Shown piece by piece: positions 53,401 through 60,929 of a DNA stretch of 64,000 nucleotides. The DNA lies in assembly GCF_004519545.1 (NCBI RefSeq), contig NZ_SDKM01000007.1:62001-126000 (forward strand). Direction: 5' to 3'. Positions within the stretch are counted from its first letter, which is position 1. Each line of letters begins with the position of its first letter. The translations under genes were made by a program, and so were the position numbers. The stretch comes from Nocardioides guangzhouensis. Lineage in GTDB: Bacteria; Actinomycetota; Actinomycetes; Propionibacteriales; Nocardioidaceae. The notes under the pieces are model-generated. The model did not search any database. It was not told the origin of the DNA and saw nothing but the letters and a program-made list of their open reading frames with translations.

Positions 53401-54346
53401 GTACCCGGCGGCAGGCGACGCCGCCCGGTCTGCGCTGACGGAGGCGACCGCCGCCGGCGAGCTCGACGCCCGTGCCCAGGCCCACCTCGTCCTGCACACG
53501 GTCCACATCTTCTCCGGTACCCCGGACGACGAGCACCACGGTGAGGCCGCGCTCCGGCTCTACGAGGAGCTCGGCGACCTCGGCGGGCAGGCGCACAGCC
53601 TCAACAACCTGGCGCTCCGCCGCCTGCTGGAAGGGCGGTGGACGGAGTCCCTGGAGATGTTCGGTCGGGCGGCCGAGACGTTCCGGCGGGTGGGCGACTC
53701 CGCCGACGAGGCCAACGCGTCGTACAACCAGGCCGACCTGCTCAACAGGCAGGGCCGGTACGCCGAGGCGCTGGCGCTGCTCGAGGGCACGCTCCGGGTG
53801 GCCCGGGCCGTGGGCGACGAGGAGCTGGTCGCCCTGGTGCTCCGGGAGCAGGGCCGCGCCCTGGCCCGCGACGGCCGGGCGGAGGGCCCCGACCTGCTGG
53901 CCGAGGCGCGCACGCTGCTGGTCGACCTGGGCGAGCCGCACGAGGTCACCGAGACCGACATCGCCCTCGGCGAGGCCCACCTGCTGGCCGGTCGGGCCGA
54001 CGTGGCGCTCGGCACCGCCTCGTCCGCGGTGGAGGCGGCGCGGTCGATCGGCGCGGCCACCCTGTTGCCGTCGGGGCTCCGGGTTCGGGCGGCGGCCCTG
54101 GTCGAGCTCGGGAGACTCGCCGAGGCCGGCGACGCGCTGTCCGAGGGGCGGCGACTCAGCGAGTCGCCCGACCTCGCGCACGAGCGGGTGTTCCTCGAGC
54201 TGGTCGAGGCGCGGCTCGGAGTCCTGTCGGGCGCCGTCGCGGACGGCGACCCGGGGGACCGGATCGCAGGAGAGCTCGAGGCGCTCGGGGTGGTCCGGGT
54301 TCCGCTGCCCTGGCCGGTCGGAGGGGACTCAGCCGGTCACGGGTGA
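50489..54346 (+). CDS. tandem class III cyclase-domain protein with AAA-type ATPase and TPR-like tail
   Basis: 1285 residues. Cyclase domain 1 (~35-190) has both metal aspartates, D41 (LFDISGF) and D91, with K87 (LLKWGGDAV), but lacks a good VNxAxR motif. Cyclase domain 2 (~248-425) lacks the second metal Asp (K307 instead) but has N371 and R375 (NAVNLAARL). The two halves could form one composite active site. Then ATPase with Walker A GEPGIGKT (466-473) and VVEDSHL, and ~500 residues of helical repeats. The plan equals mammalian soluble adenylyl cyclase. ATG 50489 chosen; GTG 50483 is possible. It lies 12 bp after the MFS-CNBD gene. Confidence 0.87.
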   Translation: MDSAARSNGHAAYLPRMLPPWAEAEPGLAHREVDGTLVLFDISGFTRLTERLSRQGRAGAEELSGVLDAVYGVLVGAAEAEGADLLKWGGDAVLMLFEGRDHPLRAVRAALGMQRVLGRAGRLRTSVGEVVLRASSGVDSGTVHLVLAGDPGRHRELIVLGPVASNVCRLDGSARAGQVVVGEACAALLPPGASGRRAGPGRLVTGVPPQLLADPLPAMVPRADPDVVEVLLPPQLRTHLADRVHEPEHRAVAAAFLRFDGTDELLSERGPAAVAEAVDALVRTVQEAVGTHGASFHESDVDVDGGKIMLVAGAPLSTGDDTDHLLAAVRSALDHPGEIAARAGLARGRVFTGDLGPPSRRTYSVKGNAVNLAARLASRATPGELLAPAEVLARVRHSYRTEPREPQRLKGLRHPVETVAVVGAEERSAAHAVAPLEGRDDELARLTAAVAGLTAGKAGGAVELVGEPGIGKTRLVEEVVTRAGELPSGVVVVTAGGSRSGALAPYGTARQVLAGAAGPPGPDDPADPADRLREHVRRVAPDLVERLSLLGAVLGVELADEGDTVDLLDEQFRVELAQQAVVELLGATLPGPALIVVEDSHLVDPASAGLLDRIVRETAARPWLVLSTRRDGSDGWSSPGERIDLAALDADAARRLVEAATPGRPLPPAVVEVAVRRAGGHPLFLRELAHAAARGADVEEPPESVEELVAVQLDALPGHDRALLRRAAVLGTSFPVALLARLANRTDPGVTDEALREALGALRPFLIEEGPERLSFRHAVHREVAYAGLSFRTRASLHGRVAEMLEEDGTTARERPELLALHYFASGRYEPAWRHARHAGHHANERYAPAAAAEAFARAAEAARRASPVVGVTERGQDLESLGDALFLCGRPEAADEAYHEAYVVARPQRTGGAELMLKRAKVAQRLGRHSLALRRLSIGLSGLEEQDDEAAAYRARLLARRAAVLISQGRYPAAGDAARSALTEATAAGELDARAQAHLVLHTVHIFSGTPDDEHHGEAALRLYEELGDLGGQAHSLNNLALRRLLEGRWTESLEMFGRAAETFRRVGDSADEANASYNQADLLNRQGRYAEALALLEGTLRVARAVGDEELVALVLREQGRALARDGRAEGPDLLAEARTLLVDLGEPHEVTETDIALGEAHLLAGRADVALGTASSAVEAARSIGAATLLPSGLRVRAAALVELGRLAEAGDALSEGRRLSESPDLAHERVFLELVEARLGVLSGAVADGDPGDRIAGELEALGVVRVPLPWPVGGDSAGHG

Positions 54347-55305
54347 CTCGCCCGGATGTCGTGGTCGAACAGGATCACCGAGTAGAGGTCGCCCGCGTTG
54401 TCCCGCTTGCTCTGGACGGTGTCCAGGCAAGCCTGCTGGTCGTCTCCGAGGAGTCCCTTGGCCGGGCAGTCGAAGACCGGCATCAAGTCGCCGGAGTTGG
54501 TGAGGTCGGCCACCACCGGGAACTTCGGCACGCCGCCGTTGGAGCACAGGGTCTTGTCGCAGGCGACCACGAACGTGGCCGGGTCGGTCTTGCTGTAGAG
54601 CTTGTTGCCGTCGGCGTCCTTCAGCGATGCCACTGCGGTGACCAGTCCCGCGGGCTGCTGGCTGGAGCCCGTGAAGCAGGCGACCTCCCCGAGCTTGAAC
54701 ACGCCCACGCACGACTCGACGTACATCAGCACGGTGCCGGTGCCGCCGTTGGGCAGCCGGAGGAAACCGCAGACCGGGTTCGCGGCGGTCGGGGCGGCGC
54801 ACCCGGGGTCGGTCACGTTCAGGGGTGTGCCCTCCCTCGCGGTCGCCTTGACCGCGGTCGAGGCCACGTTGATCGTGGCCGAGCCCTGGTCGAGGCTGAC
54901 GCCGCCGGTGACCGAGGCGGTGAGCACGACGCCGTTCGCGAACGTGGAGTACGTCGCGCCCGTGATCGTCACCCGCGAGGCGTTCTTCGCGATGGTGCCG
55001 GTCGTGGTGCCGCCGAGCGTGCCCGGGCCCGACGCGGTCAGCCGGACGGTGGTGGCGCGGGTGACCGCCATCGGGGCACCGGTCTCGTCCCGCGCCTCGA
55101 CCACGACCGAGGTCGACCGTCCCTGGACCGCTGCGCCCGTCAGGCCCGTGAGGCCGGTCCCCGCGTCGCTGACCGAGATGATCGCGAGGGAGCCCTTGAC
55201 GGCATCGGCCCGGGCCGGGTTCGATGCCGCGACGGCGAGGGGCACGACGGCCACCACGACGGCGGCGAGGACCGAGAGAAGTCGGCGGTGGGCGGGTCGT
55301 GGCAT
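54337..55305 (-). CDS. secreted protein with Ig-like repeat region
   Basis: 322 residues. Signal peptide (LSVLAAVVVAVVPLAVAAS), a Thr/Val/Gly-rich beta region ~55-150 resembling Big/invasin-type domains (VVVEARDETGAPM), then a part with about nine cysteines. Likely exported and disulfide-bonded; function unknown. It overlaps the 3' end of the cyclase-like gene by 10 bp, convergently, and starts divergently from the MFS-patatin gene. Confidence 0.68.
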   Translation of the reverse strand: MPRPAHRRLLSVLAAVVVAVVPLAVAASNPARADAVKGSLAIISVSDAGTGLTGLTGAAVQGRSTSVVVEARDETGAPMAVTRATTVRLTASGPGTLGGTTTGTIAKNASRVTITGATYSTFANGVVLTASVTGGVSLDQGSATINVASTAVKATAREGTPLNVTDPGCAAPTAANPVCGFLRLPNGGTGTVLMYVESCVGVFKLGEVACFTGSSQQPAGLVTAVASLKDADGNKLYSKTDPATFVVACDKTLCSNGGVPKFPVVADLTNSGDLMPVFDCPAKGLLGDDQQACLDTVQSKRDNAGDLYSVILFDHDIRASHP

Positions 55306-55317
55306 CGGCGGTCCCCG

Positions 55318-55353
55318 GTCTGGTCGGATGTCTGGTCGGATGTCTGGTCGACG
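55318..55353. repeat. 12-bp tandem triplet upstream of the secreted-protein gene
   Basis: Three units of GTCTGGTCGGAT (last one changed at the end) in the 187-bp gap between divergent genes; the rest of that gap shows nothing I recognise. Confidence 0.6.
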
Positions 55354-55492
55354 GTCGCTCCATGCTCGCGTCCGGACCGGACCGGCACATGCGGGCAATG
55401 GCGTAGTCCCGCCTCGTCCTTTCGGCCTACGGCATTTGTCCTGGTACCGCTGCGGGGTCCCGGCGCGGCCCTGCGTCCCTACCGTCGGGAGG

Positions 55493-58400
55493 GTGCTGCA
55501 GGGGACCACCGCGGCACCGGCGTCGAGCCGGGTGCCGGAGTCGCGGGTGCTGCTGGTTGCCGCGTTCGGCGCGTTCCTCGCCTTCCTCGACGTGACCATC
55601 GTCAACGTCGCGTTCCCCAGCATCCGCGAGTCGTTCCCGGGGACCACGATCGCCGAGCTGTCCTGGGTGCTCAACGCCTACAACATCGTGCTGGCCGCGA
55701 CGATGGTGCTCTGCGGGCGGCTCGCCGACCTCCTCGGGCGGCGCCGGCTGTACGTCGGCGGGATCGTGCTGTTCGCGCTCGCCTCGCTCTGGTGCGCGGT
55801 CTCGGGCTCGGTCGGGATGCTGGTCGTCGCCCGCGCGGTGCAGGCGCTGGGCGCCGCGATGCTGGTGCCGGCCTCGCTCGCCCTGGTGATCGAGGCGTTC
55901 CCGTCCAGCCGGCGCGCGCACGCGGTCGGGCTGTGGGGAGCGACCGCCGCGGTCGCGGCCGGCCTCGGGCCCCCGATCGGTGGCGCACTGGTCGAGTGGG
56001 GCAGCTGGCGCTGGGCCTTCCTGGTCAACGTGCCGGTCGGGCTGGTGGCCGTCCTGCTGGCCCGGCGCAGCCTCGTGGAGAGCCGCAGCCCGGGGCGGCG
56101 CCGGCTGCCCGACGTACGCGGGGCCGTGCTGCTGGCCCTGGCCCTCGGCCTGCTCACGACCGCGATCACCACCGGCAACGACTGGGGCTGGACCAGCGCC
56201 GGGGTGCTGCTCTGCTTCGCCGGCGCCGCCGTCACCGCGGCCGGCTTCGCGGTCAGCTCCCGCGTGCACCCGGTGCCGCTGGTCGACCGGCCGCTGCTGC
56301 GCGAGCGCGGCTTCACCGTCGCCAACGTCGCCTCCACGGTCGCCGGGATGGGCTTCTACGCCTACCTGCTCACGAACGTGCTGTGGCTGCAGTACATCTG
56401 GGGGTACGACGTGCTCCGGGCCGGCCTCGCGCTGGTGCCGGCCGCGCTGGTGGCCGCGGTCGTGGCCGGTCTGCTCGGCCCGGTGGCCCAGCGGCACGGC
56501 TACCTCGTCGTGGTCGTGCCCGGAGCGCTGGTGTGGGCCGCCGCCTACGTCTGGTACGCCACGGCCACCGGCGTCGAGCCGGCCTTCCTCACCGAGTGGC
56601 TGCCGGGCCAGGTGCTCAGCGGGATCGGGGTCGGCGCCACCCTGCCGATCCTCGGCAGCGCGTCCCTGGCCGCGGTCCCCGGCGGCGGCTACGCGACGGC
56701 CTCCGCGATCAACTCCAGCGTGCGACAGCTCGGCGGCGTGCTCGGCGTGGCCCTGCTGGTGGTCATCATCGGCGACCCGACGCCCCTCGAGGCCGAGGGC
56801 GTGTTCCGGGACGGCTGGGTCTTCGCGGCCTGCTGCTTCGCCGCCACGGCCGTGGTGGCGCTGGGCCTGGTCGGGGTGCGCGAGCGCGGAGCCCCGGAGT
56901 CGGCCGACCGCGACCCGGCGGCGGTCGCCCGGGACGTGCGGGTCGCGGCTCCCGAGGACGCGCCGGAGGTCGGGGCCGGGGCGGCCGTGGGGGCGCCCTG
57001 GCTGGCCCGGCTCGACGACGAGGCGCGGACCGCGCTCCTGCACGCGGCCGAGACCGTCCACCTGGCCGCCGGGGACGAGCTGTTCCGGGCCGGCGACTCC
57101 GCCGACACGGCGTACCTCGTCGTCTCCGGACGGCTCGAGGTCGTCCTCGACGACGCCCCGCTACGGCTGCTCGGACCGGGCTCGGTGCTCGGCGAGCTGG
57201 CCGTGCTCGCGGCCGGGAGTCGCAGCGCCACCGTGCGCGCGCACCGCGACTCCGTCCTCCGCCGGCTGCGGCCCGACGCTCTCGACCGGGTGCTCGTCGA
57301 CCACCCCGACTCGGCCCGGGCGCTGGTCTCCGTGCTCGCGGAGCAGCTGGCCTCGCCCCACCGGCCGGCGCCGCGCGGCTCCGCCCCGCGGACCGTGGCG
57401 GTGGTCGCGCTGCACCCGGGGGCGCCGGTCCCCGCCGTGGCCGACGTGCTGGCCGGGCGACTGGCCCGCCACTGCACCGTCGTGCGCCCGGGCGTGGTCG
57501 ACGCCGACGGGCTGGCCCGGGCCGAGCTGGACCACGACCGGGTGCTGCTGGAGGCCGCCGACCCGGACGGCGACGCGCGCTGGTGGGCGAGCGCCGTACG
57601 CCAGGCCGACCGGGTGGTCGCGGTCGCGGACGCCGGCCACGCCCCCTCGGGTCCGCTGCCCACGGTGCCGCCCGGCGCCGACCTCGTGCTCGTCGGGGCC
57701 CCGCTCGCGGCCGACCCCGCGCGCTGGAGCGCGGCGCTGGACGCGTGGCAGGTGACCGTCGTCGAACGGGTCGACCCGACCGGGCTGCGGACGCTCGCGG
57801 ACCGGTTGGCGGGCCGGTCGCTCGGGCTGGTGCTGGCCGGCGGCGGGGCCCGGGCGCTCGCCCACGTCGGTGTGCTGGCGGCGCTGGAGGAGGCCGGCGT
57901 ACCCGTCGACCGGGTGGCCGGCTGCAGCGTCGGCGGGATGGTGGCCGGCCTGCATGCCTCCGGGCGGTCCAGCGAGGAGGTGCGGGACGTGGCGTACGCC
58001 GAGTTCGTGCGCCGCAAGCCGTTCTCCGACTACACGCTCCCGCGGCACGCCCTGGCCCGCGGCGCCCGGGTGCGTGCCGGGCTGGTCCGGGCCTTCGGGG
58101 ACACGCCGATCGAGGCGCTGCCGCACCAGTTCCGCTGCGTCAGCACCGACCTGAACGCGCGGGAGGTCGTGGTCCACCGCCGCGGTCGGCTGCTCGACGC
58201 GCTCATGGCCACGGTCGCACTGCCCGGGCTGTTCCCCCCGGTCGTCCTCGACGGGCGCGTGCTCGTCGACGGCGGAGTCCTCGCGAACCTGCCGACGAGC
58301 GCCCTCACCGAGCGCGACGAGGGTCCGGTGGTGGCGGTGAACATCGGCATGGGCGGGTCCGGCGGGTCGCCCTCCCGCGTCCCACCGCCCGACCGGCCGG

Positions 58401-58621
58401 CAAGGCCGCCGCGGGTGCCGCTGCTCGGGGAGACGCTGCTGCGCACCATGCTCATCGGCAGCGGTGGTGCCGCCGCGGAGGCGCGGGCCCTCGGCGCGGT
58501 GGTGGTGACCCCGCCCTCGCTGGGCGTCGGGCTCCTGGAGTTCCACCAGTTCGACGTGCTCCACCAGGCCGGGCTGCAGGCCGGACGGCGACTGATCGAG
58601 GACGGCCTGCTGCCGGTCTGA
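55493..58621 (+). CDS. MFS transporter - cNMP-binding - patatin phospholipase fusion
   Basis: 1042 residues. MFS of DHA2 type (~18-465, LDVTIVNVAFPSIRESF, GRLADLLGRRRLY), a cNMP-type beta roll (~505-600, FRAGDSADTAYLVVSGRLE, LGELAVLAAGSRSATV), a ~130-residue linker, then a patatin/NTE lipase with oxyanion loop G783-G785 (GGGARALAHVG), nucleophile S812 (GCSVGG) and D926 (VDGGVLANLP). Both catalytic-dyad residues are present, so lipid hydrolysis is likely, possibly switched by nucleotide. M. tuberculosis Rv3239c has, from memory, the same plan. GTG 55493 is tight behind GGGAGG; GTG 55532 is an alternative. Confidence 0.9.
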   Translation: MLQGTTAAPASSRVPESRVLLVAAFGAFLAFLDVTIVNVAFPSIRESFPGTTIAELSWVLNAYNIVLAATMVLCGRLADLLGRRRLYVGGIVLFALASLWCAVSGSVGMLVVARAVQALGAAMLVPASLALVIEAFPSSRRAHAVGLWGATAAVAAGLGPPIGGALVEWGSWRWAFLVNVPVGLVAVLLARRSLVESRSPGRRRLPDVRGAVLLALALGLLTTAITTGNDWGWTSAGVLLCFAGAAVTAAGFAVSSRVHPVPLVDRPLLRERGFTVANVASTVAGMGFYAYLLTNVLWLQYIWGYDVLRAGLALVPAALVAAVVAGLLGPVAQRHGYLVVVVPGALVWAAAYVWYATATGVEPAFLTEWLPGQVLSGIGVGATLPILGSASLAAVPGGGYATASAINSSVRQLGGVLGVALLVVIIGDPTPLEAEGVFRDGWVFAACCFAATAVVALGLVGVRERGAPESADRDPAAVARDVRVAAPEDAPEVGAGAAVGAPWLARLDDEARTALLHAAETVHLAAGDELFRAGDSADTAYLVVSGRLEVVLDDAPLRLLGPGSVLGELAVLAAGSRSATVRAHRDSVLRRLRPDALDRVLVDHPDSARALVSVLAEQLASPHRPAPRGSAPRTVAVVALHPGAPVPAVADVLAGRLARHCTVVRPGVVDADGLARAELDHDRVLLEAADPDGDARWWASAVRQADRVVAVADAGHAPSGPLPTVPPGADLVLVGAPLAADPARWSAALDAWQVTVVERVDPTGLRTLADRLAGRSLGLVLAGGGARALAHVGVLAALEEAGVPVDRVAGCSVGGMVAGLHASGRSSEEVRDVAYAEFVRRKPFSDYTLPRHALARGARVRAGLVRAFGDTPIEALPHQFRCVSTDLNAREVVVHRRGRLLDALMATVALPGLFPPVVLDGRVLVDGGVLANLPTSALTERDEGPVVAVNIGMGGSGGSPSRVPPPDRPARPPRVPLLGETLLRTMLIGSGGAAAEARALGAVVVTPPSLGVGLLEFHQFDVLHQAGLQAGRRLIEDGLLPV

Positions 58622-58673
58622 ACGTCACGCCGGGCGCTGCCGAGCCCTCGGGCTGCATGGGCAATTGTGACTA

Positions 58674-58703
58674 TTGTCCGGCTTTGCGCGCTCAACCTAC
58701 GTT
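58674..58703 (+). promoter_or_regulatory. promoter of the kinase-twin regulator operon
   Basis: TTGTCC (58674-58679), 18-bp spacer, TACGTT (58698-58703). It gives a ~70-nt leader to the ATG at 58779, which has GGAGG 6 nt upstream. Confidence 0.5.
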
Positions 58704-58778
58704 GGCATGACCACGCATTCTGACCGTCGAGGCCGGGCGCGCCGTGGGGTTCCCGGGTCGGTCGAACGGAGGACCCCC

Positions 58779-59399
58779 ATGCTGGAGCTGGCGCCGGCGT
58801 ACGCCGGGAGCGACCCGGTTCGTGCGCTGTACCACGACCTCCGGCAGCCGCTGGGCGCGATCCGGGTGCTCGCCGAGGCCGACGGCGTCGACCCGGAGCG
58901 GCGGCTGGCGCTGATCGCTGACGAGGTGGCGTGGATGGGCCGCATGGTCGAGTCGGTGCTCACCGACGCCGCCGACGACGACCTCGTCGTGGTCGACGTG
59001 GTGGCGTGCGTGCGCCGGGCGCTCGCGTCGGCCGAGCCCGCGGCCCACTGCGCGCTGCACCTGCACGCCCCGGTCGAGGGCGCTGCCGCGACGGCCCGCC
59101 CGGTGGCGCTCACCCGGGCGATCGCGTGCCTGGTCGACAACGCCGTCCGCGCCGCCGGGCCGGGCGGCCGGGTGGACGTGGCGGTCACCGCCGGCGACGC
59201 CGTGGTCGAGGTCGCGGTGCGCGACGACGGCCCCGGTCCCGGCGGCCTGGCCCCGCAGACCTCGCTCGGGCTGGCCACCACCCGGGCGCTCGTCGCCAGC
59301 TGCACCGGCACCTTCCGGCTCGCCCCCGGACCCGACGGGGGAGCCGAGGCGGCGATCTGGCTGAGCGCGGCCCGGGACGAGGAGGGCGTCGTCGCATGA
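58779..59399 (+). CDS. minimal histidine kinase without sensor domain
   Basis: 206 residues: a short phosphotransfer helix YHDLRQPLGAIRVL with H19, then an ATPase domain (CLVDNAVRAAG, RDDGPGPGG, SLGLATTRAL). There is no sensor or membrane part, so its input must come from another protein. ATG 58779 behind GGAGG; frames from 58674 and 58707 are less supported. ATGA overlap with the first regulator. Confidence 0.85.
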   Translation: MLELAPAYAGSDPVRALYHDLRQPLGAIRVLAEADGVDPERRLALIADEVAWMGRMVESVLTDAADDDLVVVDVVACVRRALASAEPAAHCALHLHAPVEGAAATARPVALTRAIACLVDNAVRAAGPGGRVDVAVTAGDAVVEVAVRDDGPGPGGLAPQTSLGLATTRALVASCTGTFRLAPGPDGGAEAAIWLSAARDEEGVVA

Positions 59400-60121
59400 G
59401 GCTCGTGCTCGCGGACGACCACCTCATGCTGCTGGAGGCGCTCGCGCTGGCCCTCACCGCCCGCGGGCACGACGTCGTCGGCCGGGCGACCACGCCCGAG
59501 CACGCCGTACGGCTGGTGCGCCGGTTCGCCCCCGACCTCTGCCTGCTCGACGTGCACTTCCCCGGCGGCAGCGGCCTGGCCGCGATCCGTCCGATCCTCG
59601 AGGCCAGTGCGCGGACCCGCGTGGTGATGTTCTCGGGCTGGCGCGAGGCCCACACGGTCGAGCGTGCCCGCGTCGAGGGCGCCACCGGGTTCGTCAGCAA
59701 GGAGCAGCCGCTGGCCGAGGTCCTCGACGACCTGGAACGGGCCGGGCGCGGGACGCCCATCCACGTCCCGGCCCCGCGGACCGCCGCCACCGGTGGCGAG
59801 ACCGACCGCGACGACCCCCTGTGGCAGCTGCGGTTCCTGACCGACCGCGAGTGGCAGGTGATGCGCTGCATCCTGGACGGGCTGACCACGGCGGAGATGG
59901 CGGAGGCGATGGGGGTACGCCGCAACACCGCACGCACCCACGTCCAGAACCTGCTCGGCAAGCTCGGCGTGCACTCGCGGCTCCGGGCTGCCGCACTGGT
60001 CTCCGCGCACGCCACCGACGACACCTGGCCGGCGCACCTCCGCGAGCCGGGCAGCGGCCGGGTGCCGGTGCTCGACGAGCCGGGGTCCGCCCCGGCCGGA
60101 GGTGCCGCCGTCGGCACCTGA
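59396..60121 (+). CDS. NarL-family response regulator 1
   Basis: 241 residues. Receiver with DDH, phospho-acceptor D52 (LLDVHFPGGSG) and SKEQP Lys; LuxR HTH (LTDREWQVMRCILDGLTTAEMAEAMGV). C-terminal ~35 residues are unstructured. Coupled to the kinase by ATGA overlap. Confidence 0.9.
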   Translation: MRLVLADDHLMLLEALALALTARGHDVVGRATTPEHAVRLVRRFAPDLCLLDVHFPGGSGLAAIRPILEASARTRVVMFSGWREAHTVERARVEGATGFVSKEQPLAEVLDDLERAGRGTPIHVPAPRTAATGGETDRDDPLWQLRFLTDREWQVMRCILDGLTTAEMAEAMGVRRNTARTHVQNLLGKLGVHSRLRAAALVSAHATDDTWPAHLREPGSGRVPVLDEPGSAPAGGAAVGT

Positions 60122-60136
60122 CGGGACCACGAGCAC

Positions 60137-60799
60137 ATGGGACCGCGGGTCAGGGTGGCGGTGGTCGACGACCACCAGGTGTTCGCCGACGCCCTCGCCG
60201 AGCGGCTGGCCGCCGAGCCCGACCTCGAGGTGCAGGGCACCGCGGCCTCGGGCGCGCAGGCGGTGGCGCTGCTCGACGAGCAGGAGGTCGACGTGGTCAC
60301 CCTCGACCTGGTGCTCGGAGTGGAGGACGGGCTCGACGTCGCCCGGGAGCTGGCGCAGCGCAACCCCGGGCTCGGCATGGTCGTGGTGACCGGCGCCGAC
60401 GCCGACGTCCGGTGTCTGGAGGCGGTCCGGATCGGGGTGCGCGGCTGGGTGTCGAAGCTCGAGGGCACGGCGACCCTGGTCGATGCGGTGCGCGGCGTGG
60501 CCCGGGGCGAGACGCACCTGCCGCCGGGCCTGCTCAGCGACGTGCTCACCGGCCTGACCGTGCTCGCCGACGGCGCCGGCAGTGCCGACGAGGCCGTGGT
60601 CGCCCGGCTCTCGCAACGCGAGCTCGACGTGCTGCGGTGCCTGGTCGACGGCCGGTCCCGCCGGGAGATCGGGGAGATCCTCGGGGTGTCGCCGAACACC
60701 GTGCGCACGCACGTGCAGAGCATCCTCGGGAAGTTCGGCGTGCACTCGGCGCTGACCGCCGTGGCGATCGCGCGGCGGGCCGGGGTGGTCCGGTCGTAG
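60137..60799 (+). CDS. NarL-family response regulator 2
   Basis: 220 residues, paralogue of the preceding regulator, with D57 (VTLDLVLGVEDG) and HTH LSQRELDVLRCLVDGRSRREIGEILGVSPNTVRTHV. The two share the GKxGVHS end of the recognition region and may bind related sites or form heterodimers. Starts 15 bp after regulator 1. Directly upstream of the ssd-tad genes, which it may control. Confidence 0.9.
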   Translation: MGPRVRVAVVDDHQVFADALAERLAAEPDLEVQGTAASGAQAVALLDEQEVDVVTLDLVLGVEDGLDVARELAQRNPGLGMVVVTGADADVRCLEAVRIGVRGWVSKLEGTATLVDAVRGVARGETHLPPGLLSDVLTGLTVLADGAGSADEAVVARLSQRELDVLRCLVDGRSRREIGEILGVSPNTVRTHVQSILGKFGVHSALTAVAIARRAGVVRS

Positions 60800-60929
60800 G
60801 TCCCGCCCACCGGCCGTCCCGGCTCCGGGCGACCCGGTTTCCGTCCACAGGGCGGTCCGCCCGTCCGTTCGTCCACAGGCGACGTCGCGGGCGCCGTCGT
60901 ACGTCGTGGTGCGGGGGCACGGTGAGGGC

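Noticed and set aside
53638..58710. Open frame of about 1690 codons across the cyclase-like, secreted-protein and MFS-patatin genes
   Set aside because: It is a GC-driven shadow frame made of Arg/Gly/Ala runs; the genes in other frames have clear domains and starts.
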